Shown here piece after piece: positions 1-6,909 of a DNA stretch of 14,454 nt. Source of the stretch: an uncultured Gammaproteobacteria bacterium (GTDB lineage Bacteria > Pseudomonadota > Gammaproteobacteria > GCA-2729495); contig CAMYJV010000078.1 of assembly GCA_947258805.1 (NCBI GenBank), positions 1 through 14,454 on the forward strand, read 5' to 3'. Each line of letters opens with the position of its first letter. The stretch's first letter is position 1. The translations under genes and the position numbers were made by a program. Below the pieces are notes generated by a model, which did not search any database, had not been told where the DNA came from, and saw only the letters and a list, made by a program, of their open reading frames with translations.

Positions 1-35
1 GAAGGCCGACTGGCCGCCGGCAACCTGGCAGGCGG

Positions 36-1103
36 TCAGCGAATCCTGGCCAGCGCAACTCCGGCGCAAACAAGCAGCGCGAGTGTCGGCAGCCAGGCGG
101 TGAGCGCCGGGTTCAGGTCGTAGATCAGGCCACCGTTGGCGATGCCGCTAGCGGCCAGGAAATACGCCAGGCCGATCAACACGCCCACAGCCACGCGGGC
201 GCCGGCGCCCGCGTTGCGCATGGCGCCGAACGAGAAGGGCAGGGCCAGCACGCACATCAGGGCAGTGGCCGCCCCGGTTGCCAGTCGCTGCCAGAACGCC
301 ACCGCGTATTCGTGGGAGTTCAATCCGCTCTGCTGGCGATAGCGCACGTAGCGATACAGGTCGACGGCATTCAGGCTTTCTTCACGGACCACCGTCAGGC
401 CGACCATGTCGGCCGGCAGGTTGTTGGGTTCCGTGGTCCGCTCGGCCTCGCGCGTGGTGACGCGTTCATCGGTGAACTGGGTTTCGGCGTAGTTGTCGAG
501 AATCCAGTCGTCGCTGGCGGCAACCTGGGCCGAGTCGGCGTGACCGACGGCGTCCAGGCTTTCACCCGGGCGCACCCGGAACAGGTACAGGCCGCCGAAC
601 TCGGTGCCGCCATTCGTGCGCGTGACCTGGAGATAAGTGTCGCCGTCGCGAATCCATACGGCTTTGCCGGCTACTCCGCTTGCGTTGCCGTACTTGGCCT
701 CGGCGCGAAATTGCCGCGCGTAGCCGTCCAGCGGCGGTGCGATCCAGCCGCCGATCGCCAGTGTTGCCAGGCCCAGGATCACCCCGGTACCTCCAACCGC
801 ACCAGCCAGGCTGACTGACGACACGCCGCCGGCGCGAATCGCGATGAGTTCGCTGTGGGCAGCCAGGTTGCCCAGCCCGAGCAGTGCCCCCAGCAACGCG
901 GCCATCGGCAGCATGTTGTAGGCATATTGAGGGAGTTGCAGCCCGGCGAATACCAGGGCATCCAGCGGCCCGTAGTCGCTGGTGCCAATGTCGCTGATTT
1001 CGTCCACGAATTCGATGAACAGCCCGAGGGCCAGCAGTACGGTCAGGACCAGCAGCGCCATGGCCATGACGTTGCGAAACAGGTAGCGGCGCAGGATTCG
1101 CAT
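36..1103 (-). CDS. lptG: LptG, LPS export ABC transporter permease
   Basis: This is an inner-membrane permease of the YjgP/YjgQ family. In the LptB2FG transporter it extracts lipopolysaccharide from the inner membrane and passes it to the LptC-LptA bridge. The 355-aa length is right for LptG. The N-terminal half has LptG hallmarks, including LPMAALLGALLGLG followed by SELIAIRAGGVS, then the periplasmic segment (roughly residues 95-260) and C-terminal membrane segments ending near NPALTAWLPTLALL. I chose the ATG at 1101-1103 (MRILRRYLF) because it matches the usual LptG N-terminus; an in-frame extension to 1196 adds 31 unrelated residues. No clear Shine-Dalgarno is visible. LptG normally follows lptF in an operon, but here the upstream neighbour is divergent (79-bp gap), so lptF is not immediately upstream. 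Identification is confident. Confidence 0.93.
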   Translation of the reverse strand: MRILRRYLFRNVMAMALLVLTVLLALGLFIEFVDEISDIGTSDYGPLDALVFAGLQLPQYAYNMLPMAALLGALLGLGNLAAHSELIAIRAGGVSSVSLAGAVGGTGVILGLATLAIGGWIAPPLDGYARQFRAEAKYGNASGVAGKAVWIRDGDTYLQVTRTNGGTEFGGLYLFRVRPGESLDAVGHADSAQVAASDDWILDNYAETQFTDERVTTREAERTTEPNNLPADMVGLTVVREESLNAVDLYRYVRYRQQSGLNSHEYAVAFWQRLATGAATALMCVLALPFSFGAMRNAGAGARVAVGVLIGLAYFLAASGIANGGLIYDLNPALTAWLPTLALLVCAGVALARIR

Positions 1104-1182
1104 GGGGCGAGTATTCGGGCAGGCCCGATCGGTCGTCAAGTAAACTCCGGATTGGATTATCGGCGTCGGGCGACGAGACCGC

Positions 1183-2301
1183 ATGAGCATTCGCATAATA
1201 CCCGTGGCGGATCGCAGCCAGCTGCGGCGCTGGGTCGCGCTGCCCTACGACCTGTACCGGGGGGCGCCGAACTTCGTGCCGCAGCTCAGGCGAGAGCAGC
1301 TGGCGTTTTTCGATGCTGGTAGCAACCCCAGTTTCCAGTCGGCTGCCGTGCAGCTGTTCCTTGCCGAGCGGGACGGTGAGCCGGTGGGCCGGGTCTGCGG
1401 CATCGTGAATTCACTGGAGGTCGAGAAGCTCGGCCGCCGACGCGGGCGCTTCGGCTGGTTCGAGTCTGTGAATGACCACGGTGTCGCAACCGCATTGCTG
1501 GATGCGGTGCGCGGCTGGGTCGCTGACCAGGGTTGCGAGGAAATGACCGGGCCCCACGGCTTCACGGATCTCGACGTGGAAGGCCTGCTGGTGGAGGGCT
1601 TCGATGAACTGCCCACCATCAGCGGCAGCTTCAATTTCCCGTACTACCCGGAGTTGCTGGAAGGCTACGGCCTGACCAAGGATGTGGACTACTTGGAGTT
1701 TCGCGCGGCGGTGCCGGAGCGGGTGCCCCTGTTCGAGCGACTACGCAAACGCTACGGCGACGTCGATTATGACGTCGTGACCTGTGGCAGCCGCAAGGAA
1801 CTCATGACCCACGTGCCGGCCCTTTGGGAGCTGCTGGAAGAAGCCTTCGAGCCCCTGTATGGCGTGGTGCCGCTGACCGCCCAACAGCGCGATTTCTACA
1901 CGCAGGCCTACTTCGATTTCCTGGACCCGGACTTCGTGAAGCTGATCTTCAATCGCGCCGGCGTGATGGTGGGCTTCTTTCTCGCGATGCCCAGCCTGAG
2001 CCAGGCCTTTCAGCGCGCGGGCGGGCGGCTGTTTCCATTCGGCTTTCTCCACCTCTTGCGGGCCTTCAGAAAGCCGCGCACGGTGGATTTTCTGCTGGCC
2101 GGTGCCAAGCCCGGGGAGCCGTCACCGATCCTGGTTGCCCTTGGTCTTATCTCGATGTTCGACACACTGCGCGAACGCGGCGTCGGCTTCATCGAGACCA
2201 ATCACGAGCTGGAAGAGAACACCACGGTGAACCAATTGTGGTCCAAGCTCGAGATCGTGAGTACGCGGCGCTCGCGGGTCTATCGAATGGCGCTGAGCTG
2301 A
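1183..2301 (+). CDS. GNAT-fold N-acyltransferase, candidate bacterial ceramide synthase (bCerS-like)
   Basis: This 372-aa protein belongs to the long GNAT-like family (YghO-like) that opens with a conserved LPYDLYRGAPNFVPQLR-type block (residues 20-36). It then has NPSFQSA (48-54), a beta-strand GEPVGRVCGIV (65-75) and TGPHGFTDLDVEGLLVEGFD (122-141). A second GNAT-like half covers about 200-370 and includes GFIETNHELEENT (335-347). Caulobacter bacterial ceramide synthase, which N-acylates the sphingoid base, is a GNAT-type protein. The location beside a serine palmitoyltransferase operon makes that role the leading inference here, but the sequence alone does not fix the substrate. The ATG at 1183 starts the conserved block; the Shine-Dalgarno is weak. 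The gene is divergent from lptG and convergent with the lipid kinase gene, with a 16-bp gap. It could instead be a generic GNAT acyltransferase. Confidence 0.8.
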   Translation: MSIRIIPVADRSQLRRWVALPYDLYRGAPNFVPQLRREQLAFFDAGSNPSFQSAAVQLFLAERDGEPVGRVCGIVNSLEVEKLGRRRGRFGWFESVNDHGVATALLDAVRGWVADQGCEEMTGPHGFTDLDVEGLLVEGFDELPTISGSFNFPYYPELLEGYGLTKDVDYLEFRAAVPERVPLFERLRKRYGDVDYDVVTCGSRKELMTHVPALWELLEEAFEPLYGVVPLTAQQRDFYTQAYFDFLDPDFVKLIFNRAGVMVGFFLAMPSLSQAFQRAGGRLFPFGFLHLLRAFRKPRTVDFLLAGAKPGEPSPILVALGLISMFDTLRERGVGFIETNHELEENTTVNQLWSKLEIVSTRRSRVYRMALS

Positions 2302-2317
2302 AGCTGCACCCGGGCTG

Positions 2318-3265
2318 TCACGGGCCCAGGCCAATGAATTCCAGCGGCCTGGTAGCCTCGACCCGGATTTCCGTGCCGGCTGGCGGCGTGAATATTTGGC
2401 CGTCCAGCGCGAAGCCTTCTGCCGTTGTCAGCGCCAGGCCCGTCACGTTGGCCGACAGATAACCGTTGGCCGGCGTCGCGCGCTGGTGCATTTTGCCGCG
2501 CAGTATGGACGGTATGACACGCAGAAAGTTCTGCGGACGGTGGCCGAGTGCAGTGAGGTGCACCGGCGCCTGCTCGTCGCCCCACCAGGGTTTCAGGCCT
2601 AGCAACAGGCGTTCCAGCGTGGTGGCCAGCACCAGGTTCTGGCGCCCGGCAAAATCCTGCCGGCCTGCCACCTGCACCTCGGTGTGATGATCGGACCACG
2701 CATGTTCGCGGCCGGCAACACCTGCCAGGCCGCGCAGCAGCGACAGGCCAGCGGCGAGTTCGTCGCGCAGTCCCCGCGAGCCCACCTGCTCGCGGAAGTG
2801 GCGCATGCCGGCAAGTATCGCGCCCGCGCCGAGGAAGAAACCGTATTCGACGGGTTGCCCGGTCCAGCTGATCGCCAGCAGCGGGCGCCTGACGCGCTTG
2901 CGCTGTTCTGTCGGTGTTGCGTGTTGTTTCATCAATGCCCGGAACGCGGCTTCGATGCCGAGCCGGCCATTCAGGTCGTGGGCGGTCAGGTTTGTCGTGC
3001 CACCCGGCAGAACCGCTATCTCCGGCTGTGGCCCGCCGGCCCTCTGCAGTTCGGTGATGACAGCTTGCGCCGTTCCGTCGCCGCCGTTGATGGCAAGCAA
3101 TTCGACGTTTGCAGCCAGCAGTTCATGCGTGGCGTCGATAATCGACGGCAGATCTCGGACTTCGCGCACGTCCGCGTCGCAACGCGCGACGAGTTCGCGC
3201 AGCTGTGGCAGCCGCGCCCGAGTGCGCCCGGCCTGAACGTTGTTGATAATTCCGAGACGGCTCAC
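2318..3265 (-). CDS. DAGK-family lipid kinase, candidate ceramide/sphingoid kinase
   Basis: This 315-aa protein has the diacylglycerol kinase catalytic fold: a nucleotide-binding NGGDGT (60-65), a second glycine motif PGGTTN (87-92) followed by LTAHDL, and a C-terminal beta domain with GFALDGQ (284-290). Family members phosphorylate lipid hydroxyls (diacylglycerol, sphingosine, ceramide) at the inner membrane with ATP. It is the last gene of the ACP-Spt-secreted protein operon, 46 bp after the preceding stop. Caulobacter ceramide kinase CpgB is also of DAGK type, so ceramide phosphorylation is the favoured inference. The start is GTG (3263-3265), with AGG five bases upstream; it gives the expected short N-terminal strand LGIINN. 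The usual DGE near the C-terminus reads DGQ. A diacylglycerol kinase role cannot be excluded. Confidence 0.85.
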   Translation of the reverse strand: MSRLGIINNVQAGRTRARLPQLRELVARCDADVREVRDLPSIIDATHELLAANVELLAINGGDGTAQAVITELQRAGGPQPEIAVLPGGTTNLTAHDLNGRLGIEAAFRALMKQHATPTEQRKRVRRPLLAISWTGQPVEYGFFLGAGAILAGMRHFREQVGSRGLRDELAAGLSLLRGLAGVAGREHAWSDHHTEVQVAGRQDFAGRQNLVLATTLERLLLGLKPWWGDEQAPVHLTALGHRPQNFLRVIPSILRGKMHQRATPANGYLSANVTGLALTTAEGFALDGQIFTPPAGTEIRVEATRPLEFIGLGP

Positions 3266-3311
3266 GAGTGCCTGCGCCCCGTTATTTTGACAAGCTTGCC
3301 GGGCAGCTGCG

Positions 3312-4181
3312 TCAGTTGCCGGCAGGTTCTGGCCGGAGCCGCTTCAATGCGAAGCGCACCTCGCCAAGAAACGGCACCGAACCACGAATCTCCACCGGCA
3401 CGCCGAGCTTGGTATCGATCAGCAGCACGACGTCACTGGACAACCCCAACAGGTCGATGTCCGTCGTGCCGGAACCGCCTGCCGCCAGGGCAAGTACCCG
3501 CACTTCCAGCAGCCTGTCCTTGCCGTCGACTTTCTTGCCGCCATACTCATAGTCGACCCGTGTCAGGTTCCAGCGCACTGCCGTCGCGGTAATGCGCGCC
3601 AGCTGCCCATCTTCGATAACGAGAAACTGAAATTTGTCCGCTGGGCCGCTCCAGTCGCGCGTAGCAACCAGGAAGGGCAGGCTGGCGGTATCGGACACGA
3701 TCGTGCCGTCGTCCAGCTTTGGAAAGGGGCGGAATTGCTCGCGTACCTGGCCCCATTCCGACGGCGGCTTGTCCGCTTCGCCATCGAGGGGCTCGGAACG
3801 TGTCCGGGCAATGCCGGTGGTGGTATATCGCAGGTCCTTGAAATCCGGATTGTCGCTCCAGTCGCGTTGCTGGCGACGCAGTGCTGCGTTGTTGGTCGGG
3901 TCGAGATAGAGAAGTGTTTCCTTCGTCTGGCCCGAACGCCTGGAGCTCAGTGTGACGACGGCCACCTGTTCGCCCTGCATTGGCACGCCATTCCCTTGGA
4001 AAGGAATTGGGGTGGATACCTCGGCGGCAGCACCGGACAACAGCTGCTGGCTGATATCCAGCCGGATGGTCATGAACAGTTTGCTCGCCTTGTACTCGGC
4101 GCGGGCCCACGGCAGGTCGATTGCCTGGACCGGCGCAGCGCCCAGGCTGAGCAGCAGCAAAATGATTAACCGGGAGCGCAA
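3312..4181 (-). CDS. secreted (periplasmic) protein of unknown function in the Spt operon
   Basis: I do not recognise this 289-aa protein. Residues 1-20 form a good signal peptide: basic MRSR, a hydrophobic LIILLLLSLG core and an APVQA cleavage site before IDLPWARAEYKA. There is no lipobox cysteine at the cleavage site and no further membrane segment, so it is probably soluble in the periplasm. The mature part alternates short beta-like stretches, for example LFMTIRLDI, KFQFLVIEDG, VVLLIDTKLGVPVEIRGSVPFLG and VRFALKRL. This recalls beta-rich periplasmic proteins such as DUF3108, but I cannot assign it. The start is TTG (4179-4181), overlapping the end of the Spt gene by 16 bp; it is the only start that gives a complete signal peptide. 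Its place between Spt and the lipid kinase suggests lipid binding or transport (inference). Confidence 0.72.
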   Translation of the reverse strand: MRSRLIILLLLSLGAAPVQAIDLPWARAEYKASKLFMTIRLDISQQLLSGAAAEVSTPIPFQGNGVPMQGEQVAVVTLSSRRSGQTKETLLYLDPTNNAALRRQQRDWSDNPDFKDLRYTTTGIARTRSEPLDGEADKPPSEWGQVREQFRPFPKLDDGTIVSDTASLPFLVATRDWSGPADKFQFLVIEDGQLARITATAVRWNLTRVDYEYGGKKVDGKDRLLEVRVLALAAGGSGTTDIDLLGLSSDVVLLIDTKLGVPVEIRGSVPFLGEVRFALKRLRPEPAGN

Positions 4182-5389
4182 GCCTGATCTGCGGCGTCGA
4201 TTACCTGGGCGGCCTGAAGATTCTCAGCGACGACCGCGTAGGCTGTGATGATCTGGTCGATATCTTCCGGCGTGTGGGCCGCGCTCACGCTGCAGCGGAG
4301 CAGGTTCAGGTTGGCCGCAGGCGGCACGACAAGATTCACGTACACGCCGTTGTCCAGCAGCGTGTGCCATGAGTTCAGCGTGTCTTCGCGTGACTCCATC
4401 ATGACGGCCACAATTGGCGATGCCTGGGGGCCCACTTTGAGGCCCATGCCGCCGAGGGCGCTGTAGAGTCGGCGTGCGTTGGCCCACAAGCGATCGCGGC
4501 GCTCGGTTTCGTCGCGCAGCTTGCGCAGCGCCACACGGCTGGATGCGATGTTCGCCGGCGAGGCCGAGGCGGTGAAAATGTAGGCCCGCATCGCATTGCG
4601 CAGCCAGGCCAGTTGCGGGTGCGGGCTCACGCAAAATCCACCCACCGTGCCCACGGACTTCGAGAATGTACCGGTAATGAAGTCCACCTGGTCGAGCAGG
4701 CCCAGTTCCTCGGCCAGACCACAGCCCCGGTGACCAAGTACGCCGAGGGAGTGGGCCTCGTCCACCAGCAGCGATGCGCCGTGCTTCTTCGTCACGGCCA
4801 GGATGTCCGCCAGCGGCGCCTGGTCGCCGAGCATGCTGTAGATACCTTCCACGACCACGAGGCATTGCTGCGCTTCGTCGCCCAGTCGGCCCAGGCGTTT
4901 GTCGAGGTTTTCCGCATCGTTGTGGCGAAAGCGGAAGACGCGCGCAGCCGACAGCTTGGCCGCATCATAGATACTGGCGTGTGAATCGGCGTCGATGAGC
5001 AATATGTCGTCGGGCCCGGCCAGGGTGGCGATGGTACCCAGGTTCGCCTGGTAACCGGTCGTGAACACGATAGCCTGCGGCATGCCGTAAAGATCGGCAA
5101 TTTCGCGCTCCAGGGCCAGGTGGCTATCGTAAGTGCCGTTGGCCATGCGCGACCCGGTGGTGCCGGTGCCTTCGTCATCCAGCGCCTGGTGACCCGCCGC
5201 GATGCAGTCGGGGTCCATCGTCATGCCGAGGTAGTTGTTGGTGCCGGCGAGGATGACCTCGCGGCCGTCCACCTCGGCTCGGGTAGGGGACAATACCCGC
5301 CGCATGGGTACGCCTACCGGGCTGGTACCGTGCTGGGCGAGTTCTGCGCCGACGGCGGCCAGCGCTTCGAATTTGGTGAACAGGCTCAT
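4166..5389 (-). CDS. spt: serine palmitoyltransferase-like alpha-oxoamine synthase
   Basis: This PLP-dependent enzyme would condense an acyl thioester with L-serine to give 3-keto-sphinganine, the first committed step of sphingolipid synthesis. The 407-aa protein has the alpha-oxoamine synthase core: NNYLG (51-55), GTGTTGSRMANGT (74-86), the PLP-stacking His in DADSHAS (H137), DEAHS (210-214) and the PLP Schiff-base lysine in TFSKSVG (K244). Related enzymes (KBL, BioF, HemA) share the fold. The assignment to Spt rests on the acyl carrier protein gene directly upstream, whose stop overlaps this ATG by 4 bp (ATGA), and on the lipid kinase, GNAT and acyl-AMP ligase genes nearby. The ATG at 5387-5389 is fixed by that coupling. 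It is the second gene of a four-gene operon. Specificity for serine versus glycine or alanine cannot be read directly. Confidence 0.87.
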   Translation of the reverse strand: MSLFTKFEALAAVGAELAQHGTSPVGVPMRRVLSPTRAEVDGREVILAGTNNYLGMTMDPDCIAAGHQALDDEGTGTTGSRMANGTYDSHLALEREIADLYGMPQAIVFTTGYQANLGTIATLAGPDDILLIDADSHASIYDAAKLSAARVFRFRHNDAENLDKRLGRLGDEAQQCLVVVEGIYSMLGDQAPLADILAVTKKHGASLLVDEAHSLGVLGHRGCGLAEELGLLDQVDFITGTFSKSVGTVGGFCVSPHPQLAWLRNAMRAYIFTASASPANIASSRVALRKLRDETERRDRLWANARRLYSALGGMGLKVGPQASPIVAVMMESREDTLNSWHTLLDNGVYVNLVVPPAANLNLLRCSVSAAHTPEDIDQIITAYAVVAENLQAAQVIDAADQACAPG

Positions 5390-5637
5390 GGAATCAATTG
5401 GCGCACACTGCTCGCAAGATCCCTCACGGTGCGCACGTCCTGCAGCTGGTTCAACGGATAAGATATGTCGTAAGTGTCTTCAATCTGCACAATTAACTCC
5501 ATGACCTTGAGCGACGGCAAACCCACTTCATGCACTAGATCGGTTTCTGGTGCGATGGGAGCGGGTTTTTCCAGCAGCGGCTCGATGAATTCGATCAACT
5601 GGGTTTCGATTTGTGCCTGGTCCATGGATTCGCCCAT
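5386..5637 (-). CDS. acyl carrier protein dedicated to the Spt pathway
   Basis: This small, acidic 83-aa carrier protein has the ACP four-helix pattern. The 4'-phosphopantetheine attachment serine is S42 in GLPSLKVMEL, followed by a conserved helix II/III region (VQIEDTYDISYP). The canonical DSL motif reads PSL here, so the Asp before the serine is lost. The gene leads the four-gene minus-strand operon and is translationally coupled to Spt (ATGA overlap). It probably delivers the long-chain acyl group that Spt uses, as the dedicated ACP does in Caulobacter ceramide synthesis. Two starts are possible: the ATG at 5635-5637, with GAGCGG about eight bases upstream, or MDQAQIE at 5623-5625. I kept the longer one. 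Confidence 0.88.
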   Translation of the reverse strand: MGESMDQAQIETQLIEFIEPLLEKPAPIAPETDLVHEVGLPSLKVMELIVQIEDTYDISYPLNQLQDVRTVRDLASSVRQLIP

Positions 5638-5712
5638 TAGAATCGCCGCTCATATTCACACGGTCCGGCGGTCAGGACAACCGGTTCGCCAAAGCCATGA
5701 TTAGTGCGGCAA

Positions 5713-6909
5713 ATGAAAGATAGTAAAGCCGTAAACACCATTGCGCCCAAAGGCTTGCGTCGTGTTTGGGCGGTATTGTCTTACCGCTCGGGAGAGAACA
5801 CGCAGATACTGGCGCTGGCAAGGGAGCTTGAGGCGCGCGGCGGCTGGTCCCTGGAGATCAAGCAGCTGGATTACCGCCCGGCAGGTTTGTACAACCTGCT
5901 GCAGGGGGTAGGTCTGCACGGCGTTCGACGGCAGTCTTCGCACCTCGACGCGCCGTGGCCGGATCTGTTGATTTCTGCGGGGTTGCGCAACGAACCGCCG
6001 TGCCGCTGGATTCGCGAACAATCCGGTGGTCAGACCCGCATCGTATTTCTCGGCCGCAGCTGGATCAGCCCGGCGCATCTCGACCTGTTGGTGACCACGC
6101 CCCAGTATCGTGTGCCGGAGCACCCGCGGGTGCTGCAGAACCGGCTGACGCTGCACCCGGTCTCGGAACCGATGCTCACTGCGTCGGCGGACAAATGGCG
6201 GCAAGCTTTCGCCGACTATCCCGGGCCGCGAACCGGAGTACTTCTGGGCGGCAGTGTCGGCCCTTACGTACTTGGTGAAGCGGCCATTGAGCGCGTTGCA
6301 AACTATATTAACGGCAGTGACTGCAGCAGCGCGTTAATTAGTTCGAGTTCGCGCACTGCCCGCGGCTTGGCAAGAGGTCTCGCCGCAAGACTTGATAAAC
6401 CCACCTTCGTGTACGACTGGCAGCCGGCAGATGACAGCAATCCGTACGCGGGCATCCTGGCGCTGGCCGATGACCTGGTTGTCACCGGCGACAGCATTGC
6501 GATGCTCAGCGAAGCGGTGGCGACTGGCAAGTCCGTGGGCATCATCGACCTGGGTGCCGGGCCGTGGTCGATGGGCTCAGTGGCCGGCCGCGCGAGCACC
6601 GTGGAAGACTTGAATTTCACCGCGCGCTGGTACCGGGTCCTGATGCGTTATGGACATCGGCGTTGGACGCGTGACATAACACTGGTGCATCGGCTGCTGG
6701 TCAATAGTGGCCAGGCGGCGTGGCTGGGTGAGCCAATGCGGAGCGAGGCTCAGGTCCCGCCGAGCGATATGGACGCCGCCATCGCCCGCATTGAGGCCCT
6801 GTGGCCGGCTCAGGACTCGGCGAGCCGGGGCGTGGAGGCGGGTTCTTCGGCAAAGCGGCCATCGACGACCCGGTATACACGGTCGGACACGGCTGCCAGC
6901 GCCGACTGA
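5713..6909 (+). CDS. ELM1-family protein, putative GT-B glycosyltransferase (copy 1)
   Basis: This protein belongs to the Mito_fiss_Elm1 family (DUF1022), which has a GT-B-like fold. Bacterial members are suspected envelope glycosyltransferases; no activity is assumed here. Signature blocks counted from the ATG at 5713: NEPPCRWIREQ (93-103), FLGRSW (112-117), LLVTTPQYRVPEHP (125-138), LLGGSVGPY (177-185), DDSNPYAG (240-247) and VVTGDSIAMLSEAVATGKSVG (256-276). It is clearly paralogous to the gene at 8706-9794. Homology ends at ARIEALW (position 6804), and the last 34 residues run antisense through the 3' end of the ABC transporter gene (100-bp overlap). A GTG at 5704 is an alternative start; neither start has a good Shine-Dalgarno. 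The gene is divergent from the ACP gene with a 75-bp gap. Confidence 0.85.
   Translation: MKDSKAVNTIAPKGLRRVWAVLSYRSGENTQILALARELEARGGWSLEIKQLDYRPAGLYNLLQGVGLHGVRRQSSHLDAPWPDLLISAGLRNEPPCRWIREQSGGQTRIVFLGRSWISPAHLDLLVTTPQYRVPEHPRVLQNRLTLHPVSEPMLTASADKWRQAFADYPGPRTGVLLGGSVGPYVLGEAAIERVANYINGSDCSSALISSSSRTARGLARGLAARLDKPTFVYDWQPADDSNPYAGILALADDLVVTGDSIAMLSEAVATGKSVGIIDLGAGPWSMGSVAGRASTVEDLNFTARWYRVLMRYGHRRWTRDITLVHRLLVNSGQAAWLGEPMRSEAQVPPSDMDAAIARIEALWPAQDSASRGVEAGSSAKRPSTTRYTRSDTAASAD

Noticed and set aside
1103..1196. N-terminal extension of LptG to 1196
   Set aside because: The extra residues do not resemble LptG and would overlap the divergent GNAT start; the ATG at 1103 matches the family N-terminus.
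5638..5712. Promoter for the ACP operon (TTGTCC / GAATAT, 17-bp spacing, minus strand)
   Set aside because: The -10 matches consensus at only three of six positions, too weak to list as a feature.
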